A stretch of DNA of 64,000 nt from Sipunculus nudus (Eukaryota > Annelida > Sipuncula > Golfingiida > Sipunculidae). The DNA is taken from positions 61,699,676 through 61,763,675 of the forward strand of contig CM049316.1 of the NCBI GenBank assembly GCA_026874595.1, in the 5' to 3' direction. Position 1 is the first letter of the stretch, and each line of letters begins with the position of its first letter. The position numbers were made by a program, and so were the translations under genes. Under the pieces are notes generated by a model. The model made no database searches and was not told the DNA's origin. It saw only the letters and a list, made by a program, of their open reading frames with translations. Shown here one piece after another: positions 11,400 to 22,339 of the stretch.

Positions 11400-12205
11400 A
11401 TTCGTTAAAATAACAAAAAATACAGGTGGCGCCACCACTTTTCGGGAACTGACAAAACTAGTCATGGTCAATATTCAAGGCAAGATTAATGACAATCCAT
11501 GCATTAATTATCAAGATATTGGAGGTTTTGTATTATATTTTTGATTATTCTAAGTGTACTTTCAAGCCCCATAGCTCCGAGGATATAGGTCACAGTGACC
11601 TAATTTCAGGTTTCCAAGGAGATTTTTTATTGACCTCCTTGGATGTTATTTTTATCCAAAGGTAATATTATTTACGGACTTAAAAATTTTAATAAAAAAG
11701 GGAAAGACTTGAATTTTGGATGACAGAAAATCGTTAATTATAGGTGGCGCCTCCTGCAGGTTTTAATCAAACATGTCATTTGATCGACAAGTTTAAAAAA
11801 TTCGGTAATGATTGAAGCAACAATATCATTTTTAATAAAAATAAGTCTTTGTACCATATATGCAAACATGTGAAATCAGGAGATCACGCAATTAGCAAAA
11901 TTCAGTCCTGTGGAAATATCATCTTGTAAATAATTCCATTCATTACAGTTTTCAATTAATTTTCCCAGTTCTAAATCCTTATATTTGGTTTGAAAGCTCC
12001 AATTTTCTTACTCACCATCTTTTCTGGAGGAAAATACCATTTTTGGATGGTGGAAATTCGTGGTCAACCAGAGATAGCACAATCAGTAGGTTATCACATC
12101 AGTGAAATTCACCAAAAGTAAAGCAGAGGTTTTAAGGATATTTGGTTAAAGGAGTGGGCGGGAAGGATGGACTGACGGACGATTTCAGTTGTCCTCACTC
12201 TTCCT
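11400..12205 (+). mobile_element. Palindrome-type repeat element 3
   Basis: Carries GGTGGCGCCACC at 11424-11435 and GGTGGCGCCTCC at 11743-11754 (319 bp apart), the CCCCATAGCTCCGAGGATAT block and GTTTCCAAGGAGA also found in the 61941-63504 element, and ends with GGATGGACTGACGGACGA (12166-12183). It is a diverged copy of the same core family, directly after element 2; its exact ends are not clear. Confidence 0.65.
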
Positions 12206-14089
12206 TCACTGGACAAAAAAAATAATAAGTTCCTGTCACATACAGAACTCTCGGAATTAAGAAAACTTGATGCTGTATATGTGTTTATTAAATCCGATTA
12301 CAGATGTCTGGAAACTTGCGAAAACAATTAAAAACATGGTGATATTTACAAATTAAAGTTCATATAAACCAAAGTGTGAATAAAATTATACTCATTAATA
12401 GTTATGCAAAAAAAAATTACAATTATATAATTCACTTATATAATTTACTGAAAATGTGCACCTTTTTCTGCTAAGTCGTCCAGAGACATGCATTATGGTT
12501 TTCTACTGGACCCGTAATGGACTTTGCCAGATTTTTCAAGTTTTAACATCCGAGTCTAAGTCTGAGTCAAAGACCATTATGTCAAAAGGAGAGTCCAAAA
12601 ATGGGAACTCGAGTCCAGACTTGAGACCTATATTACTGATTAAAATGCTGCAAACTTTCTCCAACTAATAAAACTGAGTATTGCACAAAAAGTTTATAGA
12701 CAGTGAAAATATCTTATGACAAGATACTATAATTTATGACACAGCAAATTTTGTTTCTTCAAACACGACTTTACGATTTAAGACTACCTTTAGCAATAAC
12801 CTAGCAATAACCTAAAACTTTGCTTTTGCTCAAACAGGCTGTTTTACATGTATAGTAATAGCCTCACTGACACATATAGGTATTGTCCCTCTATAGATTT
12901 CACCAATTAAATCCTTAATAATATATAATATACATAATATAGTAATATATAAGTACTGCCAAGCCTTCAAACAGTACTGAAAACTATTGCAGGTGTTGTT
13001 ACATCTCCACACACTTCAACAACTAAAGCCTCAATAACATGTTATTTATTAACTGAAGTACTGTTACACCAAACATTAAAAAAAATAGTACATAGTTCTT
13101 TTACACCTGCAATCTACAACACACACATGTCGCAACAAATCATGGCATCCAGTAATTTTTTTTAGAATTTTTGGTAATAAAAATAATATAAATACAGAGT
13201 CATACCATATTGTGATTTTGCAAACAAATTAATCATTTGATTTAGGCAACAAAGACTAATACATATCATATAAACTGGTCAATTTACACAATCAAAGGCC
13301 TAATAAAGTTGGAAACTAAAACGTGCTCCTGCTGGTGCCTCCCTGTGGAGAACATGAAATACTTTGTTTTGCTTTTTGTTCACAGAGATTTGAATTCGCA
13401 ATATTCGTGAAAGGAAAAATTTGGCAAAATTAATACCTATGTGAATGATTCTTGTCATCTACACAGGTAATTAGTCCTTTATACTTTAGTCTCACTGGCA
13501 TCTCATGTTCTTTATCCTTAGAAAGTTAAAAGATTGATATAATAAATGATGTTTTAGGCCAAAATAAAATGATTGGTTCTTGGGCAATCAATGCAGGTGG
13601 GCATGTTTCGATAAAAATGTCAAATGATAAGGGAAAAGCATGATAATAACAGATCCATTTTGCTAAATAAGTAAAAGCACTACAAAACAAAGGAAATGTT
13701 ATCAAAATTGATGATTTTATCTCACTGAAAGAAATGTCCTAGCAGTTGGAGCTCTAAATAGGCTAGTTTAAACTGAAAATCAAAATGTTTGATGCGGGGG
13801 ATTTAAAATTGACTCAGGCCGTGCTTGAGAACCATATCTTTTATTTTTTTCGCATTATATTATCCCTAATATGAAAAAAAAAAAATTAATATTAAGAATA
13901 ATATCAGAGCTTTTGTCTGATCTGTCAATAATGAACAAGAACAGCCATTCTTTAGGTTATTCTTAATTGATAAGATTTTGTGTGCAAATTAATTTATAAA
14001 TATAATTATAGATAAACTGTAAATTACTGAATCAGTGAATGGTGATAATAAGGAATCAGCAACTGTTTTGCAAGGAAGAAAGCAACAAC
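12206..14089. other. Intergenic 3' of the lectin gene
   Basis: AT-rich. 12540-12640 carries GAGTC-rich text related to the 55978 minisatellite. TTTTATT at 13836-13842 could serve as a minus-strand polyadenylation signal for the lectin gene. Nothing else seen. Confidence 0.5.
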
Positions 14090-15292
14090 TCAGGTGATGA
14101 TCACGCTAATGACACACATCACCACAATCAGGCTAATCATCCCAGTACCCAGTGACTGAGTGGGAGCGGCATCAGTTGAGGAAGTCACCGTCTGCTCCAC
14201 CGTGTGGATGGTCAGCGAGTGGTCATACGTAGAGGAACTTTCTGTGGACTGAGTGGGAGGGGCATCAGTTGAGGAAGTCACCGTCTGCTCCACCGTGTGG
14301 ATGGTCAGCGAGTGGTCATACGTAGAGGAACTTTCTGTGGAACAGTTTACGGTCTTCGCCTGCACTTCTCCAGTGACAGCCCTGATGAGTTTAACACAAT
14401 GGTCCTGGTAGTTTGGCTCTCCTTCCATCCATGGTATACCCAAAGCAGGGGTGCCATTGATGCAATAATCAAGTCTAGTCAGCCCTATCCACAACCTCTT
14501 CTGGACATTGTCCTGGAAGTGGTCAATGAATATTTTCACCAGTGCATCTGTTTCATTGACGTGGTTTGGTGTTGCCAGGATTCCATCAATCTGAACGCAA
14601 TAGTCTCGAGCCTGGAACCAAGTTAATTTCTCATGGAACAGTCGATAAGCTGCATCATTGAACAAGAGATCGCCAGGACGAAACAATTTGATGTTAAGTT
14701 TGCACACAAACTTTAGTTTGTCTATACAGTCATGATCCTCAAGGTACCTTATGTCAAGATCCACAACACCACACAGCTGCTCTGGCTGACGGTATATTTC
14801 ATTGTCGGTCAGATGTTCCTTGTACTTGTTCTTCTGACCAAGGAAGTAGAATCCTCCGTAGTTACATTCGTGGAAATCGGTGGGGATTTCTTTGAGATTT
14901 TTTCTAGCCATCTCTTCTTGCTTGTAGAACAAAATTGATGATACGTTTCTACCGCCACCTTCGTACAGGTCATTTGTTGTTTCACCGATTTGTGGCCATT
15001 TATGCAAAGTCCCAGGATAAGCTAGAGTGCCAATAATTTTTGAAAAGAGCACCATCGAGAAGAGAACAAACCTGAGGAACTTCCTAATCTGTATCTGGCG
15101 AATAGCAAACTGCTTCTCAATCAGCCATCGAACGACGACCTTAATCAACTTTTCCGTCTTTGGATTTGTTTTATCATACTCGTTCTTGATCTCGGCTGTT
15201 GAGGGAATCCTCTCTGGCTCTCTGGGCTGGAGGATTTTATTAGGATGTCCCCAACGGACATCAACCAATGGCGGATCAGATACAACTGGCAT
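14090..15292 (-). CDS. Membrane-anchored C-type lectin-like protein with repeated stalk
   Basis: Single open frame of 400 residues with no intron. A basic N-terminal segment precedes a hydrophobic helix at about residues 73-93, consistent with a type II signal anchor, so the rest would face outside. Residues ~140-198 resemble the second half of a degenerate CTLD (Cys174, Cys189, Cys197). Residues ~212-317 form a better CTLD: WFQARDYC helix, WIGL at 268-271, the EPN motif at 292-294 (in known C-type lectins a Ca2+/mannose-type specificity motif) and DHCV. The closing Cys strand is missing. The chain instead runs into two 31-residue Ser/Thr-rich repeats (318-348 and 349-379) and a hydrophobic C-terminus (384-400) that could be a second membrane segment or a GPI signal. 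Probably a cell-surface glycan-recognition protein. The intronless state could mean a retrocopy; the intact frame argues against a pseudogene. Confidence 0.8.
   Translation of the reverse strand: MPVVSDPPLVDVRWGHPNKILQPREPERIPSTAEIKNEYDKTNPKTEKLIKVVVRWLIEKQFAIRQIQIRKFLRFVLFSMVLFSKIIGTLAYPGTLHKWPQIGETTNDLYEGGGRNVSSILFYKQEEMARKNLKEIPTDFHECNYGGFYFLGQKNKYKEHLTDNEIYRQPEQLCGVVDLDIRYLEDHDCIDKLKFVCKLNIKLFRPGDLLFNDAAYRLFHEKLTWFQARDYCVQIDGILATPNHVNETDALVKIFIDHFQDNVQKRLWIGLTRLDYCINGTPALGIPWMEGEPNYQDHCVKLIRAVTGEVQAKTVNCSTESSSTYDHSLTIHTVEQTVTSSTDAPPTQSTESSSTYDHSLTIHTVEQTVTSSTDAAPTQSLGTGMISLIVVMCVISVIIT
14156..14341 (-). repeat. Two 93-bp in-frame repeats in the lectin stalk
   Basis: Residues 318-348 and 349-379 of the lectin-like protein are encoded by two adjacent 93-bp units (14249-14341 and 14156-14248). 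They are almost identical at DNA level; the visible protein difference is APP versus AAP. This is a recent duplication that keeps the frame and lengthens a Ser/Thr-rich, probably O-glycosylated stalk. Confidence 0.9.
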
Positions 15293-16165
15293 GGTAACGT
15301 TACTACAACTTACTGCAGTTATGCCGGCAGTAGGGCACTGCTTCCGGTTCGGTGTTACTGTTGAATGGACGCTCTCAGAGTTACAAAGATTGACAAAACC
15401 GTCTCAGCAATTTCTTAATGTTGATCGTAAAACTAAAACGGCAGGTCAAACTAGATATGGACATGTACTACGTATTCACTTTTCCGTCACTGTCAATTAT
15501 CTAACTGGATGAAGTCTCAGCTATGTTCAGATTCCGGTGGGACTGCTTATTATCAGACCTTGAACCTTCCAACTAGCACACACTAAAAGTCGGGGCCCGT
15601 TGTGGACAAAACCAGTGTGTCTTTAAAAACTTTTTAAAGTGATAAACGGGTTTTTCATCAACCTGATATTAAAATTAATGAAAATAAAGGATATCTCTAT
15701 ATAACAATCGAAAATTTGATTTTCATATGAATCTCAAAGCATCATTATGTGACTTTTTTTTCTCGCATTTACATTAAGTTTTTATTTGATTTTCAAAGGG
15801 AATTATTACTCATCAAAGCAAATAAATAATATAAAGCAATAAAATACATATACAGTCCTATTTTATAAAATATATTGGGACACATCAAAATTTGAGAAGC
15901 GTTTTAATTATTATTCACATTAGTTCAAATGTTTACCCAGCTTCATTTGACACTATATTATAACTGATATACAGCTAAAAATAAGCTTATATCGACATCA
16001 AAGTTTGATTGAGAGATGTAGATGTTTACCTATAAGCCCCTAATGTATTATCAGTTAACTTTACAACAAAGGAGAGTTATTTTAATTTTAATGACGAATT
16101 TGCGAGAGTATTGTTTATAATCTGTTAGGTTACAACCAATCTGAAATCGAAAAACTTTGCATTTG

Positions 16166-16233
<68 letters not shown>

Positions 16234-18179
16234 TCACTTCAAACGAATCATATACATTTCATGGCACATAAAAAAATATAAGATATATAAAACAACAGAT
16301 ATGTCATTATTACATAACAAAAACAAACAAACATATTAATGGGTATAAAATATATAGCCTTGAATACATAACTAAATCTGGATTGGTAAGGCTACTTGAC
16401 ACAAGTAATACAGTCAAATGCACAGCAACGGCCTTTTGTCCTATTTGTCAATATCGTTGTAAAAAAGGCGATATAATAATAACATTATAGGTTATGAATT
16501 AAATCTAAAGAATACATATGTGAACTAAAAAAAGATAAATCTATCTTTATGGTAATATTGAGTCATTTCTAAATTAAGCCATTATCTTAATATTAAGTCA
16601 AATCTCGTTCAAGATGCATCTCTATCGTCCAAAATCCATGCGGTCATCCGGTAAACAAACATGAAGGAGGATTTACCGGTATGCAGAAGTTCTCTCGTAC
16701 ATGGCAGGTGCTGCTAGAAAGTATACTACACATGCATATATAAAGTTTCGTCATGTTTATTTTAAGTGAGGCGTACCTGTAGACCCTGAGACGTCAGAAA
16801 TCATGAAAATATTTGTATCCTCATACTTGCCCCACGAAATTCAATTTATACTTTTCCCTTGATAGTATCAAGACATCATCTCTCTGTTGCCACTATAAGG
16901 ATAGCGCATAATTCTTAAATTTTAATTTTGTGTAATAATGGCAAAACACTGACACAAGTTCCTGAATCTGCATGAGGACTGTCCCGTTCTATCGAATCAA
17001 TGTGACTACCGCTCATATTTCCAGTTTTCACGTCATGAGAAAAGAATTACAAGCAAATATTTTACCCTAAAGTCAATATGTATCAATTGCATGTATACCA
17101 AGAAGAATATATATTTGTCAAAGATGGCAACCAATCTTGGCGTACAGACTGACATGCACTTGTACAGGGCTTTTCCATATAACCTTTAGGTCCGAGAGGG
17201 GGCGCCACTATAATAATCGTGATCAACAGATTTCTTTCTCTATGTTTTTGACAAAACCTCACGGCTGCAAATGGTTCCCGGCTTAAAATTCTAATTTAAA
17301 CAAAGTGTGAAAATTAGTTTTAAAATCGTGTTCCATGTTTCCTAGCTTGAGGATTATTGTATATAAAAATACAGTGATATAATAATGTATACTTTTGTAT
17401 GAAATATAATATGGATCAATAAACCTTATTGAAATATGCAGTATATCCTTATACAATATAATATAATATAATATAATATAATATATAGTATAACATAATA
17501 TGATATTCATTCTTATTTTTAAATACAATATGGTATATATTAATATTTAATATAGCCCTACTTATATTTGTGGGCACAATATGTAACGACATTTCACTGA
17601 AAATATTGCACATAAGAAAAGTGATCTTTGGTTTGTATATTTGTAGGCCTACTTTGTGCTGAGGATTTAAAAAAAAATATAACTGCATGACTGCCATATT
17701 CACTGCTCAATTTTGTACTCAGTATAGGTGAAATATGTACATAATATCACACAGACCTGATACATATTATTCATGGGTGGCGCCATGCATGTTCCTTTCC
17801 ACCAACCTCCAAGATCCAGGATCTATATAGCAGCCATGACAGAGTTAATGCCTCCCTGTGGATCGAGACTGTCCCAGCTATGCACATAATCAAGCGTTTT
17901 TCTGGCAACGACAATCTGGCAAACATAATACAGCAACGGAAAAAAAAAGTATCTGGCAATTTTTCGAATCGGCCTTGGAGTAATTATTTTTTTTTGCTAT
18001 TGCCGGACATATGTCGCGCATGTACACGGCACTTAGCCCTGCCTCGACTTAAGTGTATTTACTTTTACTACTAAAGTTTTAAAAATAAAACGTGATTCAA
18101 TGCACCGATAGACGTAACTCAGTACTAGCTCTTATCACATGAAGAGGGTCGGATAGTGGTGATGAGTTATATAAATTGC
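15293..18179. other. Intergenic 5' of the lectin gene
   Basis: AT-rich. Probably includes the lectin promoter just above 15292; holds a TA run (16168-16231) and ATAAT-type repeats (17450-17486). No gene seen. Confidence 0.5.
16168..16231. repeat. TA dinucleotide microsatellite
   Basis: About 32 TA units. Similar TA runs are at 6293-6318, 8657-8716, 37313-37345, 39758-39800, 46078-46108, 58467-58516 and 63690-63770. They account for the YIYIYI ORFs in this window. Confidence 0.97.
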
Positions 18180-18600
18180 CTCGAGGTGGCAGTACCGTGG
18201 CACTAAGTGCGATACAGTGTGAGAAAATTCTCTGTCAGAGAACAATTAAAGCAGCGTTTCCATGTGCGCGTATATGCGGATATGCGTGAAAAATTGCTCA
18301 TATATGATTTTGTAACGGGGGTGTCTCCATGTGTCCGTCAGCGTATATACGTATGTGCGTTTATGCGTGAAAATCGTTCACGCATAAGGTCTGCGTGAAC
18401 TCCGGGATTCAGGGTAAAATGATGTCATTTCACCATCTTTTTGTGGAAGGCCTGCTTGACCCACTGTACAAATATATACGTCTGCCAGTTCACGCATACA
18501 CGCATAAACGCACTCATGGAAACATACAAATTTTTCACGCATATACGCACATACGCATATACGCGCACATGGAAACGGAACTTAAGAGGCATTTCATAGA
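18180..18600. mobile_element. Foldback element with CGCATA-rich arms
   Basis: Long nested inverted repeat. Left arm GTTTCCATGTGCGCGTATAT (from ~18257) with GATATGCGTGAAAAATT pairs with AATTTTTCACGCATATACGC and ATACGCGCACATGGAAAC (18529-18577). An inner pair (18319-18370 and 18490-18525) repeats the theme. The centre (18380-18480) and flank recur on the other strand at about 5970-6190, so this is a mobile family. No protein. Confidence 0.75.
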
Positions 18601-19445
18601 CTTGACCAGTCCGCAAATGACGCCACTTCTACCATGCACGGGCAGCATTCTCAAGCATTGAAAAATAATTGTAGTTTTACAACCACTCAAATGCCATGAA
18701 AACTCAATGTATGGGCGTAAAGGCTAAAACAAGTTATCTGGTTTTTTTTTTATTTACACGGTAATATAATCTAATCTACTTATAATTTTCATCAGGCGGA
18801 AACAACTATTTTCAGCCACCGCAACCATTTTTTAAACAGTTTAAAATCCTTTTTTTTTAGGCCAGGACCCTCTGCTTTTCCGAAAACGAGGATTTACTGA
18901 AGCTTACTCATCAACAGGCCTATTCCTTGATTAGCGCCCCCTCCCCCTTTCTAAATCATGGATTTCCCTTGAGGTATCTTCCCATTTAAATTGCATCAGA
19001 AAATCTATCATTAAGATCGACCTAGCTGTGAAGATAAAGAAATAGCCATGACGTCACGTGACTGTATTTTCATAATGTATCATACATGGCCCCACCTATA
19101 CACTGCATTCAGCCTGTTTCTTGAAGTGTAAGACTGGTATAGACATAAACAGGATAAAAGTAATAATCCACTTTGCATATTATTCTGTCAGACAAAACCT
19201 TAAACGATGCTGATTAACTTGCATACTTTTATATTTGTTTAAGGCGACCTTACAAGTTTCCGTGTACACACGTACAGCAGAACGTGAATACTTCAATTAC
19301 CCATAAAAAATTGAAACACAGATCTATTTACGGTATTATGGTGCAAGTACCTACAAGAGCGCCCCCTTCTGTGTGAAAAAGACACCATCCAGAACAAGTC
19401 ATCACTTGTCAATTAATAGATACCAATCGACCCATCCTTCTCAAT

Positions 19446-19517
19446 AGCAGAGTGGCGCAGTGGAAGCGTGCTGGGCTCATAACTCAGAGGTCCGTGGATC
19501 GAAACCACGCTCTGCTA
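19446..19517 (+). tRNA. Initiator tRNA-Met (CAT), variant anticodon stem
   Basis: A 72-nt cloverleaf with a perfect 7-bp acceptor stem (AGCAGAG/CTCTGCT, with the A1:U72 pair typical of eukaryotic initiators), D-stem GCGC/GCGT, anticodon loop CTCATAA and T-arm CGTGG-ATCGAAA-CCACG. The T-loop starts with A instead of TTC, the initiator hallmark. No intron; no encoded CCA. A TTTTT run at 19521-19525 fits pol III termination. Internal A box (TGGCGCAGTGGAAG) and B box (GGATCGAAACC) are intact. Odd points: the three-G:C anticodon stem is interrupted by a G30:U40 wobble, and position 33 is T where animal initiators usually have C. The T-stem differs from the vertebrate one by compensated pairs, which argues for a working gene. 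Confidence 0.92.
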
Positions 19518-20439
19518 ACATTTTTCCCTTATTATAAACTTCAAGGTGATCCTACATTAGAATATTTTTAACGATTTTATAGTAATTTACATAGGAAGTG
19601 CTTTTTTCCACTCCCCCCAGGGATTCCCAATTCTTATGTTAGTAGTTTAATATTTCTTACAAGTTAATACAACAGAAATTAAATATATTAATTTACAGCA
19701 ACTCTTTAGGATTACAACATTGTTGAATATATATAATACAAAATGAATGATATTGGTCTTACCTATGAGATGCTTATCTTCAAGGTGTAGTGACATAATC
19801 TTATAGCATCCTGTGTTGCTTTTATAATTTTAGTTTTAGTTTTCTTTCAATCAAAGTTCTAGTAATTTTCATCTATTTTGACACCACAGTTACATCATTC
19901 AAGATGTTCAAGAAGAAATCAGTGGCACGGTAAATTACTGAAAAAACATTATCCCCGGATAGCAGGTGCTAGTCCAGTTTAACTGTCTGCACTTTACCGG
20001 TACAGGTCTAGTATTCTGAGCCAAGAGCTGACAGCACTTGTTAGATTAAGCATATATGGACACAAAACCGGGGCTCACTGATGAAGTGGCATCCACTGAA
20101 GGACTCAGCGAAGAATCAAGTGTTGCCTAAATCTCCCTCAATTGTATTAATTGTGCTGCTTTAAGTTTTCATGTTTGACATATATATATAAATTATTAAA
20201 ATTATTATTAATATCAAACAAAGATTCAAGTTAATTTGCAGAAAAATTTAAATTTCTATGTCTTGGAATTTTTTATTTGCAAATATGAGTGCAATTTAAC
20301 TGTCAGTTCTTACTCTGCACATCATAAATGTTTTAAAAAATAAAACTATAAAAAAAAATTGTTTAAAAGGACCTAATTGTGTAACTATGTGTCCTAGCTT
20401 AATGCCCCTCTTAAAGTGTATGAAAGAGATTTTGTAAAG

Positions 20440-20471
<32 letters not shown>
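20440..20471 (+). repeat. Poly-A tract (32 bases)
   Basis: Longest A run in the window. It could be the tail of an old plus-strand retroposon, but no recognisable body lies upstream. Confidence 0.9.
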
Positions 20472-20473
<2 letters not shown>

Positions 20474-21399
20474 ATCCAGACTTGCCTAACAGCTGAAATG
20501 AATGAATACCATATTTTTGTCACTTTAACAACAAAAATACTTATACTGTATCCAGCCTTTACCAGCCTCCCGGGGAGTGGAAATGAAGGCCTGTCCTATC
20601 TTTATCAGAAAATTATCTGTCATATATCTTATACATTATTGTAAGTTTAAAGTCCAAACAGGTTCATTCTTCGGTGCATGAAATTCGTATTTCATTTTTC
20701 ACTGTAATCTGTGAACTGTTTTTGTTTAAAAAATAAAATAAATCTTATTTATAATAAATATGAACTGTATATCGGTCACCATGCACAGATAAGTATAGAA
20801 ATACACATTTTTGCGAATGATTTGAAAATAGTTGAAGGTAATTCCTCGGTGACCAGGCAGAGTGTAATAACGAAAACACTCCCTCCCTCATTATAGAAAA
20901 TTTGGATACTATATCCTAACAGAGCAAATCATACTTCATTCATCATCTTCAACTAACGAATCTGAAAGTAATGAACTGTGGATAACTTAAATAAAATCTA
21001 ATTGATGATAAAAAAACCCCCTGAAAAATGAAAAATGAATCACGAAAATAAATGGGAAAATAAATAGATAAAATGAGAAATATTGCAGCTTCAACTGGGG
21101 GGGGGGGGGGGGGGGAGGGGGGGGGAGGGGGGGGGGGGGGGGGTTGGTTGGTTGGGGGAAGGCTTCGCTGGCGCTCCGCCACTGTTGTCCATAAAGTACG
21201 TATATCCGTCCAGCAGGAGTATCATAGTGTAGCTGCTTATTTATTCTGGGAGGAAATTGGGCTTGGGCAGCATGCACTCGCACAATTTAAAGAGATAAAA
21301 TAACACTTTTTACTGGAATAAAATTTAGAGCCTAAACCTTCAAAATATCAGGACTGCATATTATTATCTAGACTTATAAATGAAACAGAAAGATACTTA

Positions 21400-21700
21400 C
21401 CAGACTAGATAAAAGGACTGCTCTTTGGATGTGGGTGGCTCTTCACCTGGGTAGCCGACATTGTCGTTAAACCAACCCCAAGGTGAAAAAGAAGCCATAT
21501 ACCCTCTGCCTGCCACAGAGGGCAGGCACAGGGGTCCACTGCTCGATGATCCAAGAGCGATTGGAATCGCCAGGGCCAGGGGGTTTTATCCCAAAGGGCA
21601 AAATCCCTAGCTGCCTGTGATTGGCTATGGGGCATCTCTATATTCACTGTCAATCGGCGTTTATGCCCCGCCCCTGCATGACCAACTGAGGTCCAGGTCA
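21400..21700 (-). promoter_or_regulatory. GC-rich promoter-like or 5' exon segment
   Basis: Minus strand carries GGGGCGGGGC (near 21670) and AGCCAATCA (near 21622), i.e. GC and CCAAT boxes, followed ~200 bp later by CTG|GTAAGTAT (21400), a strong splice donor. A TGCCTGCC/GGCAGGCA hairpin (21510-21531) lies between. This could be a 5' UTR exon with its promoter; the ORF across it (21405-21701) is probably incidental. Confidence 0.3.
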
Positions 21701-22009
21701 AAGGGCAAGAATGTTACAATAGGACACATAGGTCCATGCACGGACTATGTGGAACCCAGCCAATATTAAAGTATAATATAAATAATTCGTGAAGGATTTT
21801 TAGGGGTCAAAATTTGAACTCAATTGTCTGTGCGAAATAACTTTAGACCTTATAAATGGGGATCGGGGGGGGGGGGGATGGTCACTAGCAATGATAACAT
21901 GACATTCAGGCCTTTAAAAAACATATCTGGGCTCAGCGTCTTCAGTTAATAAAAAATCGACGATTGGATCACAGGCTGCCACTAGGGGGTCACAGGAAGC
22001 AACAAATTT

Positions 22010-22330
22010 TAATATATCACTAGCAATTACCCGTGCTACGCACGGTTCTGGGCGAGCATTTAGTTCTAATGTCAAATAGTCTGTCATAGTTTCATGTCTT
22101 GGGTGTACAATGTTACTGTCTCTTTGAATCCGACATTTGGTATAAGTGTTCTGTCTCTGAGTTAACCTTGTGTCGGAGTCTGAATGACCTGGACAAATAC
22201 GTTCTTGTCCGAATGGTGGAATGTCTTCGGACAAACCCGGAGCATATGTATGTCAAAAATCACGGCAAACCGTAGTGTCAGAGGAGACATGTAAATTCAC
22301 ACAAATCGCATTACGCTATTAATACATAGA
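22010..22330. repeat. Dispersed repeat with TTACGCTATTAATA end, copy 1
   Basis: Begins CACTAGCAATTACCC with a CCGTGC-TAC-GCACGG hairpin and ends GGACAAACCCGGAGCATATG ... GCATTACGCTATTAATACATAGAT. The end recurs at 24800-24925. The hairpin-start layout resembles short retroelement remnants, but I cannot assign a family. Confidence 0.5.
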
Positions 22331-22339
22331 TCCATTATA

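Larger units (their letters stand above)
18601..21070. other. Intergenic around the tRNA
   Basis: Apart from the tRNA and the A tract, no exon or repeat family is recognised. 19355-19371 has a GCGCCCCCT string also present at 32324 and 54918. Confidence 0.5.

Noticed and set aside
21405-21701. 98-codon ORF across the GC-rich block
   Set aside because: Coincides with the promoter-like features and ends just before the splice donor in a stop; probably not translated.
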